25,000 nucleotides of DNA from Isochrysis galbana. Its lineage: Eukaryota > Haptophyta > Isochrysidales > Isochrysidaceae. A model generated the notes under the pieces. The model did not search any database and was not told the origin of the DNA. It saw only the letters and a list, made by a program, of their open reading frames with translations. The position numbers and the translations under genes are program-made. The stretch lies in the NCBI GenBank assembly GCA_018136815.1, contig JADDIW010000100.1, forward strand, positions 1-25,000. The letters run 5' to 3'. This document shows positions 11,707 through 19,540 of this stretch, piece after piece. How positions within the stretch are numbered: the first letter of the stretch is position 1; each line of letters opens with the position of its first letter.

Positions 11707-11942
11707 ACGTCCGTGTCCGTCGTCCTGTCGTCAGTCGTCATCCGTCGCTCTCGCTTTCATCGCTCGCTCTCGCTCTCGCCTATCACTCATACCTTACAAT
11801 CTCTCCGATTCCTTCACCAGCCACTGCCTTCATAGCCCTCCCCTTGCTCGCCCTCGCCTCTCGCCACTCGCTCGATGTCTGTCGCTTTCGCCGTTTCGCC
11901 GCCGTCCTCGCCCTCGTCCAAGCCCGCCTACCCGCCTTCCTC
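11707..11942 (+). repeat. Pyrimidine-rich dispersed repeat, copy 1 (tentative)
   Basis: This stretch begins with repeated ccgtcgtc units and ends in cgtccaagcccgcctacccgccttcct. Similar sequence in the same order, including the cc(t/c)gccttcct end, is found on the minus strand at 24579-24800. Part of the similarity is low complexity, so homology is tentative. Confidence 0.35.
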
Positions 11943-12578
11943 TGCTGACTGCTGACGGGCTTCAGCCTGTCAGCATCTCTGAAGTCGTCTCCTCCGCCGC
12001 GCCTGCCGCTGGCTTCGCCCCTTCCTCACTGCCCTCAGACCCTATGGGTCTGCCCGTCTGCCCAATTCGTCATGGGCCAGTCTAGAGTCTAGAAGTCCCA
12101 GGCCTAAGTTGGGGCCGTCTTGCGTGGCTCCTTCTATCGGAGCTTCCGGGTGGTTGATCCATTGGATCTTGCTTGCGGCCAGTCCTGTGTGGTTCGTGGT
12201 TCGTCCATAGGATAAGGTCAGTCTGTTTCGTTAGGTGGCGGTGGAACCATTGGGGGGGGGTCTATCTATTGTCGTGCCGGAGGACCAAGACGCTTATGCT
12301 CAACCGCAACCGGATCGGCCCGGCGGACGTGCAACGCCTGTGCGAGCTCGCGCGGAGCTTTCGGCTGTCGTCTGTCGTCGGTGGACCTCTCTTGCAACCC
12401 GATTGGCGCGGAGAGCCAGCCAACGCTCTCACAGCTAAGGAAGCTCGGAAGCTCAAGATGCAGGTCACCCTGCCGCCTGGTGTGATCAGTGATCAGGATG
12501 CGCGGGAAGAGTCGTCGAATGACAAGCGAGAACGAACACCCAAGTAATTATAACTTTTGATGGCCCGCACCGAGTGGG
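11943..12578. other. Intergenic stretch; no gene seen
   Basis: A frame at about 12290-12355 reads LMLNRNRIGPADVQRLCEL, which has the spacing of one leucine-rich repeat. Nothing around it extends the pattern. No gene is supported. Confidence 0.3.
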
Positions 12579-12619
12579 GGGTCGAACACCCTGGTAATTA
12601 TGATTCGGGTGTTCGACCC
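12579..12619. repeat. Perfect 13-bp inverted repeat (hairpin)
   Basis: GGGTCGAACACCC at 12579-12591 and its exact complement at 12607-12619 enclose a 15-nt AT-rich loop. Copies of acttttgatggcccgc flank it (about 12553 and 12641) in direct orientation. Together they suggest a small foldback or terminal structure of a decayed repeat. Confidence 0.7.
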
Positions 12620-13080
12620 GTATTCGGGTAGGTGCACCGGGACTTTTGATGGCCCGCTAGCCCGCACCTTAAACCTGAGGTCTAGTACTTTTTTCATCCC
12701 GTCCCCCCCATGTTGGTACAAAACTCTAGGAGTTCCCACACTTTGGAGGGTGAACCGGCAACTCACCACCCCTCATTTCAGGCCTCCTCCGGGTGCACTG
12801 AGGCCCCTTTTTTCAACCTCCATCCACCTCATTTTATTCCGAACAACATCCACGGGAGTGGTAGGGCGTGGGTTCATGAGAATGGAACTTGGTCTGAGCG
12901 GCCCTCTCCCCTCCTGTGCTGATACATTCATACATATATGCCTACATCAAAAGATCCAAGTGAGATACCAGATGGAGCAGAAAAAGAGGAGGCCACATAA
13001 TTGTCAAATGGCACTTGCAGCCACACTACAACTTGGTTGCTTCTTCAAAGTGAGATTGGGCCATCATCAACGTTCGGCCA
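12620..13080. other. Intergenic stretch; no gene seen
   Basis: The region holds the second copy of acttttgatggcccgc near 12641. Otherwise composition is mixed, with no convincing frame on either strand. Confidence 0.3.
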
Positions 13081-13724
13081 TCATCCGGAAGCCTTGCGGA
13101 TACTCCCATCGTGCATCAACTGCCGGCCATCCGGGAAGACTTTGGTCACTCCTTCAGGTAAAGGTGCGGGCGAGAGCATATTAGCCAAAGCTGGATTCTC
13201 GCGGGCAAGCCGTTGTTCACTTGGTCTTTCAACATAGTAGACGTACCTGGATGGCAAGGGCGGCCGCGTGTCACGCGTGGGAGTAGTGTGGTCAACAGCC
13301 CTGCACCCTGAGCGGCTGACCAACCGTTCCGCATGAACAAGTGGTCGCGGCAGTGCCACATGCGGAGTGGCACCATCTGCACATGACGGCAAGGCTGGTC
13401 AGCCAGCGCTCACCAGAGATAGGCACCGAGTACGCTGACAGTAGTGGCCGGCATGGTCCAGTGTAACTTGTTGGTTCCGAATACCCTGAGCCGCGCTGCC
13501 TCCAGCTTGGGGTCCGGTCTGGTGCATAGAGATCGTCGAGCAAGCCACATCATCCGGCCGTCGCGCGTCGGCCCGTCGGCGCGGCGGGCGCTCTACGCGC
13601 GTTCCTTCTGGCCTCTCGGTTTACTTTAGTAGTATCTATTTTCCCATGTGGACATGTGGACTCATTTCGTCAAGAATTGTGATCGTAGATCCATGGCCAT
13701 GGCGGTCGTTGCATCAATCATTGC
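13081..13724 (-). other. Possible decayed retroelement 3' segment
   Basis: On the minus strand two stretches look protein-like but sit in different, interrupted frames. One is near 13525-13410 (PKLEAARLRVFGTNKLHW). The other is near 13250-13081 (YYVERPSEQRLARENPALAN). They lie downstream, in the same orientation, of the integrase remnant, so they may be its decayed continuation. No domain is recognised. The assignment rests on position alone. Confidence 0.25.
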
Positions 13725-14175
13725 TTACCATTCAATGTGAGTCACGTGTTGGAAATGTTGGCGCGGGTGCGACATGAAGACGACCAGCTTATCGTAACCC
13801 GAAACTCCAGGCAGGAAGTTGTGAGTGGGAGCAAGCGAGAGCACATCGCAGTAGATCTAGATCACATCAAAGGGGGAGGTGCCCGCCGAGAGACCGGAGG
13901 GCGACGCTAGAGACCTAGGTAGCGGCTTGGCGAGGGTGTATTCGTGGCATTCCCGGACGTAAGAAACAATGTCGGACGATATGCCAGGCGAGTAGACCCG
14001 AGTACCACTCCGAGTACGAAGTACGAAGAAGACCGGAGCATTCTGGATTATGGAAACTCCGAGATGACTGGAGCGATCCTTGTAGGCCAAGAGCCTCAAG
14101 GCTGGGCCCCCACATCGCCGTGACCGAGGTCGCGACGTCACACACTGAAAGCCACTGGAAGGCTCGCCCCAGTCC
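13725..14175 (-). pseudogene. Ty3/gypsy-like integrase remnant with internal stop
   Basis: The minus frame reads a degenerate H2C2-type zinc-binding region followed by the start of the integrase core. HLGVS stands for the usual HxG. The stretch YSPGISSDIVSYVREC aligns with the classic YWPGM..D...YV..C, and the second Cys of CxxC is replaced by Tyr. Then comes SPFDVI, an in-frame TAG at 13859-13857, and YCDVLSLAPT with GYDKLVVFM, which is where the first catalytic Asp and the GxD segment are expected. The frame ends in TAA at 13727-13725. Reverse transcriptase and RNase H are not visible upstream, and LTRs are not seen. This is an old fragment of a retrotransposon pol gene. Confidence 0.6.
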
Positions 14176-14573
14176 CCTCACGCACGCTAGACGCTAGGCC
14201 CAAAGCCCAAAGTATCGGCATATATGGGGCCGAGGCCGAGCGCCGAGCCCATCGGAAACCGAAGACTAACGAATGGGGGGGGAGCGGGAGTGGGGGCAAG
14301 CGAGGGGTAAGCAGGGCGATGTCGGGGTCTCCCTTCGTAGGGTAGTGGTATAGTAGCAGTAGCCCGGCTGCTTTTCAAGAGTTTTTTCAAAGGCATAGCC
14401 GTGAGTGTCCCTTGTCCAATTCCAATTCCTCCACCATTACATTCATAAGGAGCCCTCTTACACTCCACGGTCCCGGACTCACAGCCTCACCCGCACTGCA
14501 TGTCACAATACAGATACGGGAGGCCCGGGGGTTCCACAACATCAGCCCGGGGGGTTCCACAACATCACAACAC
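14176..14573. other. Intergenic stretch; no gene seen
   Basis: The sequence is of mixed composition. A near-perfect direct duplication of cccgggggttccacaacatca lies at about 14525-14565. No frame is convincing on either strand. Confidence 0.3.
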
Positions 14574-14876
14574 CACCGACATACAGCTTCTCGCTTCGGT
14601 GCGAGACGTCCGCGACGGCATCCATTCTCCTCCAGGCCAATTTGAAGTAAACTTCCATATGGTGTCATCCAGAATATGGTCGAATCAAACAGACGAGGTT
14701 GCGTCAGATCTTCACATCCCGCCGGCAACGCGACGGACAGGGAGTTCGGCGCACAAATCGACCGCGAATACGGGTCATTCACCCATGCCATCATCACCAT
14801 GCTGACCTCCATGCCCGAGGTGAACCTGCGGAAAGGGAGTATCCTCCTTTTCCTAGAGAAATACCGGCAGCCTTGA
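14574..14876 (+). pseudogene. Frame-shifted protein-like segment, unknown
   Basis: Two adjacent plus-strand frames look protein-like. The first runs from about 14574 to 14732 and includes LLASVRDVRDGIHSPPGQFE. The second runs from about 14733 to the TGA at 14874-14876 and includes FGAQIDREYGSFTHAIITML, then LLFLEKYRQP. Joining them needs a frame change near 14725-14740, or an unseen intron. The end overlaps the 3' end of the minus-strand frame 14794-15864. No family is recognised. Confidence 0.3.
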
Positions 14877-15864
14877 CCGTCCCATCATCGAGCCATTTGC
14901 TGGTATCTTTCGTGCGGGCAGCACGCGCTGATGACGCCCGCGTAGTCCCACTGACAGAAGCTATCCCGGTGGAGCTGCCCGAGGCATGGGGAGTTGTGGA
15001 GGGTATCCTTGGCATATGGCGCGGGTGCAACCGAGGCACCACAGGTTTTGGCAAGTCTCGCTGAGTGCCCCATGGGTTGAGTAAACCCCCATTGGCATGA
15101 TATTGACTGGCTGCCGCGTGCTTGGCCATCATAGAAGCGATGACTTCCGGAGGAGGGTCGTCAAAGTCCGTACGCCATGGATAGTGGACAAGGTACTGAC
15201 CCTCAGTGCGCCTACCAGCCTCATTAGATTCAACCTCTACTTGTTGGTGAGCCTCTCGAGCAAGATGGAGAAAGTCAATATAGGTCTTTCCAGACCGCCA
15301 ATTTGCAGCAGCAGCCTTCTGGGATGCGGCGGCGGGTGGACCCGCCCCTGCGCGGCGGGGCGATGTCTGTTTAGCAGAAGCAACGCTGGAGGAGTGCACC
15401 GAGGGCTTGCGCTCTTGCTCGCCAGCTGCTCGTGCAATGGCAGCTCCCAGCGCGCGTTTGATGGCTTCAGCATTTCGGCCTTTGTTTAAGATTCGGGTGT
15501 CATGGTCTGATATCTCAAGCACCGTTGGTTCATGCCTCGGCCTTTCGAGTTCCTTATTGGTGGCTGTAGCATCGCTGTGTGCCGCATCTTCGACTCGGCC
15601 ACTTCTCGCGTGGCGGTCAACGTTCTTCCTGCGTGCATCACGGCTGGCATTCGATGCAGCGAGTACAGCAGCGAGACGAGTTGGTGGCATATACGACGTG
15701 AGGGGCATAGTCGGTTGCTTGTACACTTTTTGGTTGTTGTGCTGCGCAATCCGCTGAGCCCTCTCCTCCTGCCGCAGCTGCCCGCGCCAGCTAGAGAGCT
15801 GCTGGCTTGTCGTGAGAGGGATGCAGTGGATTTCACGCCGTCCCATACTTTCGAAGGAGTACAT
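14794..15864 (-). CDS. Hypothetical protein, Ala/Ser/Arg-rich
   Basis: An open frame of 356 residues runs from the ATG at 15864-15862 to the TGA at 14794-14796. I do not recognise it. Residues about 80-150 are charged and probably helical (NAEAIKRALGAAIARAAGEQ). A more conserved-looking block follows around residues 190-260 (WRSGKTYIDFLHLAREAHQQ, then YLVHYPWRTDFDDPPPEVI). The C-terminus is low-complexity Ser/Thr/Arg. Codon choice resembles the recognised genes, and no competing frame on the other strand is protein-like over most of its length. The upstream sense strand is GA-rich, unlike the pyrimidine-rich leaders of other genes here, so the true start may lie in an upstream exon. A splice near 14860-14810 is possible, because the last 20 residues look non-native. 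Confidence 0.45.
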   Translation of the reverse strand: MYSFESMGRREIHCIPLTTSQQLSSWRGQLRQEERAQRIAQHNNQKVYKQPTMPLTSYMPPTRLAAVLAASNASRDARRKNVDRHARSGRVEDAAHSDATATNKELERPRHEPTVLEISDHDTRILNKGRNAEAIKRALGAAIARAAGEQERKPSVHSSSVASAKQTSPRRAGAGPPAAASQKAAAANWRSGKTYIDFLHLAREAHQQVEVESNEAGRRTEGQYLVHYPWRTDFDDPPPEVIASMMAKHAAASQYHANGGLLNPWGTQRDLPKPVVPRLHPRHMPRIPSTTPHASGSSTGIASVSGTTRASSARAARTKDTSKWLDDGTVKAAGISLGKGGYSLSAGSPRAWRSAW

Positions 15865-15984
15865 GAGCACTCCGCGCAGCCCAGCAACAGTAGTAGTCCA
15901 CAGCTGCCTGGGCGAGCTCTCTCGCTCCGCCTCACTGCCGTTCGCCGCGGCGCCCGTGCCGTTTCAGCAGAGGAGACGGCCCTC

Positions 15985-16127
15985 TCTCTCTCTCCCCCCT
16001 CTCTCTATCCCTCATTCTTACTCTCTCTCTCTCTCTCTCTCCCCTCCCCCCCCCCCGTCTCTCTTGCTCTCACTCTCCCTTCCCCCCCCCCCTCCCCCTC
16101 TCCCCCCCTCTCTCTATCCCTCATTCT

Positions 16128-16184
<57 letters not shown>

Positions 16185-16350
16185 CCCCCCCCCCCCCCGC
16201 CCCCCCCCCCCGCCTCCCCCCCCCCCCCCCTCTCCCCCTCCCGCCCTCTCCCCCCCCGCTCTCCCTCTCTTCATACTTTGTACTTCTCTCTCTCTCTCTT
16301 CTCTTTCTCTCCCTGCCTTTCTCTGTCTATCTTTCTCTCATACATAAAGA
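15985..16350. repeat. Compound CT/C microsatellite with internal tandem duplication
   Basis: Long (CT)n and C-run tracts dominate. The module ctctctatccctcattcttactctct occurs twice, about 109 bp apart (near 16000 and 16109), showing a tandem duplication inside the microsatellite. The run lengths may be inaccurate. No gene is present. The left TAA of the transposon follows 75 bp further on. Confidence 0.8.
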
Positions 16351-16427
16351 AGGAAACGTCATGTAACGAAAGGAACTTCTCTTACGGGTCATGTGAGCAC
16401 TAAGTTGAAGAGCTGATAGAGACATAA

Positions 16428-16440
16428 GAGGGTTTTTGCA
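16428..16440 (+). repeat. Left terminal inverted repeat of the transposon
   Basis: GAGGGTTTTTGCA, preceded by TAA at 16425-16427. It is identical to the complement of 18577-18589. Confidence 0.85.
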
Positions 16441-16605
16441 GGGCTCAAGAAGGTCCCAACAAGAGGCCCCCTCAATAGCACCTGGGCGCTCTTGGGGCTC
16501 TATTGGGGCCTCGTTGCAAAAGGTGAAACGCGCGTTCTCCTCTTCAATAGTGGCTCGACTTGCCTTCTCCTCTGCAGTTCACGGGGAGACGGGGAGGGGC
16601 GCGCG

Positions 16606-17404
16606 ATGCCGACGCGCCCCTTCACCGCGCAGGAGTTGGAGGATGCAGAGCTGGCCATGCTCCTGGCCCAGCTGAGGCGCAATTGGCGCCGGCGCCATCT
16701 TGGACGGCTGGAGTTTGCACACCGCGCATCCGAGCGCGTCGAGCGCGTCCTGCTTGCGCTTGCAGCAGAGACGCTCTCGCGCTCCATGCGCTCACGCATT
16801 GGCCCAGAGCGTCTCTCGCTGGCGAGGCTGCAGCGGGAGGCAGCGGATGTTGGCGCGGGCGATGGTGTGCAGTCGCGCGACATTTATGCGCGCTTCGGCT
16901 TCCGGCTCGAAGACCTGCCCAGGGTCATTGAGGCCCTCCGAGCCCCCGCAGGCTTCCGCCTCCAGGGGCGGCACGTCATGAGCGGCGAAGAGGCATTGCT
17001 CATTGCCCTTCGCCGCTACAAGACCGCAGGTGCGTGGTGCCCATGCACACGTGCACGTTCTGTGCACACATGCACACGCGCGCCTGCAACGCCGTGTCAC
17101 ACCCAACCACCCCTGCAATTTGCCTCAACAGGCAGCGCAATTTCGTTGTGTTGGGAAACGGGTAGAAGTGAGTCCGCCATTTCGGTGGCTCATCACGCAG
17201 TTGTGCAACACATTCACCACACCTTTCCTCACCTGATTGACTCCCGTAGCTTGTCGTGTTTTGCACCCCTCTTCCCTCGGTTTGCTGCGGCGTTTGTTAC
17301 GGCTGGAATTCCCCTCCCCAACCCCCAACTTGGTCGGGTTTGTTGATGGCAAGTTGTGGAAAGTGGCGCGTCCCGTGCGAGCTCAAGCCCCGTCAAGTCG
17401 CTGA
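16606..17404 (+). pseudogene. PIF/Harbinger-like transposase, frameshifted and truncated
   Basis: Exon 1 (16606-17029) and exon 2 (from 17132) are joined by a 102-nt intron (gtgcgt...caacag, phase 1). The N-terminal part contains the helical domain typical of this transposase type (FRLEDLPRVIEALRAP, then GEEALLIALRRYKTAG). Exon 2 continues WETGRSESAISVAHH and PRFAAAFVTAGIPLPN. The 5-C run at 17322-17326 then breaks the frame, and the original frame stops at 17344-17346. One base out of frame the sequence resumes as NLVGFVDGKLWKVARPVR, matching the catalytic first-Asp motif (F.DGT.+.IARP) of DDE_Tnp_4-type transposases, and ends at the TGA 17402-17404. The second Asp and the Glu are absent. 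The 3' part is antisense to exon 3 of the SANT-like gene. I infer an internal deletion plus a one-base indel. Confidence 0.65.
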
Positions 17405-18291
17405 AGTTGTCGGCGGTGGAGTCCGCGTACTCAATGATGTAGGTCTCGATGCCAATCCTCGGCGGCAGGTTGGCGGACGGCACTGCAGTGCTCCCGTTGA
17501 GACTAGACGTGTCGGACGGGGTGGTATTGCCTCGGGCTCGACCCCCGCGTGACCCACTCGCCGCCTGAGTGCACGGAAGGGCACGAGAAGGCAGACTTGT
17601 GAGGTGTGAGGCACGCGACGCTAGCGTGGTGTTAGGGGCCGCTGCGTCACATGCACGAGCACCTCAAGCTCCTCCGGTGACAACGTCTTGTATGCAGCTT
17701 TGGCTGCCGCATCCTGCGCGGCGTGCACGGACTGCTCTGCCGCCTGCGCGGCCTTCCGCCCAGCCGTTGCGTCCGCTGCCTCGCGCATGAGGGTGTGTAC
17801 ATCGACGATCAAGGCCTCGTACTCCGTCAGCTTTGCCTCCGACTTCGTGTTGTACGTGTTGGTCGCATCATCAACCTCGATCGGCTCCTTCTGCTCCTTG
17901 CCCTGGGTGTACAGGTGGCTGTCTGCCTGAGGAGCATCGCGCGGGCGGAGGGGAAGAGGAGTCAGTGGTGCGAGGGGCGCCACGTGCCGCGGTGTCGCCG
18001 TGCGCCCCTCAGCCCCCCTCTCCTCACCTGCACCCATCCCCTTACAGAGGTGATGACCGACGTGTACGTCGACTTGATGGGGTTGTCCTTGAACTCGGGG
18101 GCGTGCATGTTCAGGGTGGGGATGATGCCGTGCTCAGCGTTCGTCCACACGTCGAGCTGCGACACGAACTCCTCCCCCACCTTCGCGTCCTTGGCCGTGA
18201 GGAACGCAACTTTCCCTGTCGCCACTATTTGCGTAAGCAACGCAACCTTCTTCTCCTCGGTCCAGTTGTAGCGTGAACGCTTTGCCTGCAT
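17229..18291 (-). CDS. SANT/Myb-like DNA-binding protein of the transposon
   Basis: Three exons on the minus strand are 18291-18046, 17926-17663 and 17564-17229. The introns are 119 nt (gtaagg...cctcag) and 98 nt (gtgctc...actcag), both phase 0. They give 281 residues. Residues about 5-80 form a SANT/trihelix-like domain (YNWTEEKKVALLTQIV, then GEEFVSQLDVW and IKSTYTSVITS). The middle is charged and Ala-rich, probably coiled (KLTEYEALIVDVHTLMREAA). Exon 3 is protein-like to about GIETYIIEYADSTADNFSDL. The last 70 residues are antisense to the transposase remnant and probably not original. In PIF/Harbinger elements a Myb-like partner binds the ends and helps the transposase enter the nucleus. 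That role is inferred here. The true ATG is 18291-18289; codons upstream lack an ATG. Confidence 0.68.
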
Positions 18292-18449
18292 GCGCAACGC
18301 AACACGCAAGTGTGTGGGTGGTGAGTGGTGAGTCGTGGGGCTGCGTGCTGCGCCATGCCTCGCCCACGCGTGCGGACGCGGTGCGGCTTCGGTGAGGGCA
18401 GTGCATCTCCTTGCGGTGCGGCGCGGCCTCGCGCACCCTCTCCATTGTT

Positions 18450-18576
18450 GAGGTCACCGGGAGCCCTCAATAGTGCCCCACTGCGCTTAGTTAGTGGAAC
18501 GCTCTCAATACGTGTCTCCACAGCGCGACTTGTTGAGTCGCTCTATTGCGACCTTGTTGAGAGCCTATTGCGCCGT
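18450..18576. repeat. Subterminal repeats, right end of the transposon
   Basis: ttgttgag occurs three times (about 18453, 18531 and 18554). ctcaata or ctattg variants occur four times in the same 127 bp. The left end shows the complementary caacaag (about 16459) and ctcaatag/ctattg variants (about 16471-16550). These are candidate binding sites for the SANT-like protein or the transposase. Confidence 0.5.
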
Positions 18577-18589
18577 TGCAAAAACCCTC
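18577..18589 (-). repeat. Right terminal inverted repeat of the transposon
   Basis: TGCAAAAACCCTC on the plus strand, the exact complement of the left end. It is followed by GA and then TAA at 18592-18594. Confidence 0.85.
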
Positions 18590-18594
18590 GATAA

Positions 18595-19540
18595 GTAGAG
18601 AGTCTTGCTTTAGCTGCCTAGTGACCGGGGCGAGTGAAACGTTCGTTCGTTCGTTCTTTCGTTCGTCTCTCTCTGTCACCATGATGGCGGCACGCAAGAA
18701 ACAAGAGCCGATGGCAAGGCTTAGAACTTATAGCATCGTAGGGAATGTTGTTAGCTTGTTAGCTAGCGTCCCTAGCCACATACACCGGACGAACCGTGCG
18801 CCGACCGCGCATACCCCCGTCTCGGGGTAGGGGCTATGTTGCCGTCGAAGGGCTACGGTCTACGGTCTCTCAGCTCTAAGGTTATACTCACACAACCAGA
18901 AAACTCTGACGCTCCCCCATCGCCTCAGGCGAAACCGTAATTCTCCCAATCGTTGCCATTCTCATTCTGAATCCATTCTCGAGAAAGGTGGAGGAGCTTG
19001 AGTTTTCGCTCAGCCGTACACCGCCAGCGTGGTTGCTTCCTATTGGGTTGCTCCTGCGCGTTGTTGGGCGAGTGGGTCAGGGTCAGTGAGGCGCGGGCAG
19101 CGACACTGCTCGGACATGTGCCTCGCGTCGGCGCATACCTACGCCCAGCAGCTGCCTCCATGCACGGCAGGGCAAGCTGCGAGAGGGGGCGAGCGCACCT
19201 CGGTGCTGGCCATCGCTGCGGAGACGCGCAGGCGCACACAGACCGTTGTTGGGTTTGGGCGCCGACCCGATATCCCCCCCCCCCCCCCCCCCACTAGAGG
19301 AGAGAAAGAGGTCGAGACTCAACAGCGCGACTTGCCACTTCGCCGCGGTAGAGTCATATGTTGAGTCATATATTGAGTCAAACCCCCCCCCCTGTGAATT
19401 CTCGAAATCAAGTATCCGCCTCCCCTCCTCCCCCCTCCTCTCCCCTCTCTCTGCCCCCCACAACCACACACTGGCCGCCCTCTCTGGGAGCCCCGCGCGC
19501 CCGCGCGCGGGTCCCACATCTGGTGCGCGCGAGGGCTGCG
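18595..19540. other. Intergenic region upstream of the RENi gene
   Basis: It contains a gttc 4-mer repeat (18641-18666) and the structured repeat copy B (18783-18910, minus). Further on lie a C run near 19269-19292 and a 12-bp unit gagtcatat(g/a)tt repeated 2.5 times (19351-19380). A pyrimidine-rich leader at about 19420-19460 sits just before the RENi gene start. No gene is seen. Confidence 0.45.
18783..18910 (-). repeat. Dispersed structured repeat, copy B
   Basis: This 128-nt segment is homologous, in opposite orientation, to 7748-7865. It has a short duplication of agaccgt that copy A lacks. Two hairpins can be drawn in minus-strand sense: ACCCC/GGGGT with a 6-nt loop, then TGCGC/GCGCA around ggtcg. 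Many of the differences from copy A are transitions. The family is unknown. Confidence 0.6.

Larger units (their letters stand above)
16428..18591. mobile_element. PIF/Harbinger-like DNA transposon, probably non-autonomous
   Basis: The 13-bp terminal inverted repeats are perfect: GAGGGTTTTTGCA at 16428-16440 and its complement at 18577-18589. TAA stands directly outside the left end (16425-16427) and again at 18592-18594, two bases past the right TIR, which fits the 3-bp TWA target duplication of this superfamily. Inside lie a broken transposase (plus) and a convergent SANT/Myb-like gene (minus), the two proteins known for PIF/Harbinger elements. Subterminal repeats (caacaag, ctcaatag and ctattg variants) are concentrated in the outer 150 bp of both ends. 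The DDE domain beyond the first Asp is missing, so the copy likely needs a transposase from elsewhere. Confidence 0.82.

Noticed and set aside
11065-11950. Long overlapping frames on both strands
   Set aside because: Pro/Arg/Ser-rich frames arise from GC-rich low complexity; no start context, domain or intron logic supports them.
12290-12355. A single leucine-rich-repeat-like stretch (LMLNRNRIGPADVQRLCEL)
   Set aside because: Only one repeat unit is seen, in a frame with no other protein-like sequence. Chance is likely.
18681-18830. Short plus-strand frame starting ATGATGGCGGCACGC
   Set aside because: Only about 50 codons, running into the structured repeat copy B; no support as a gene.
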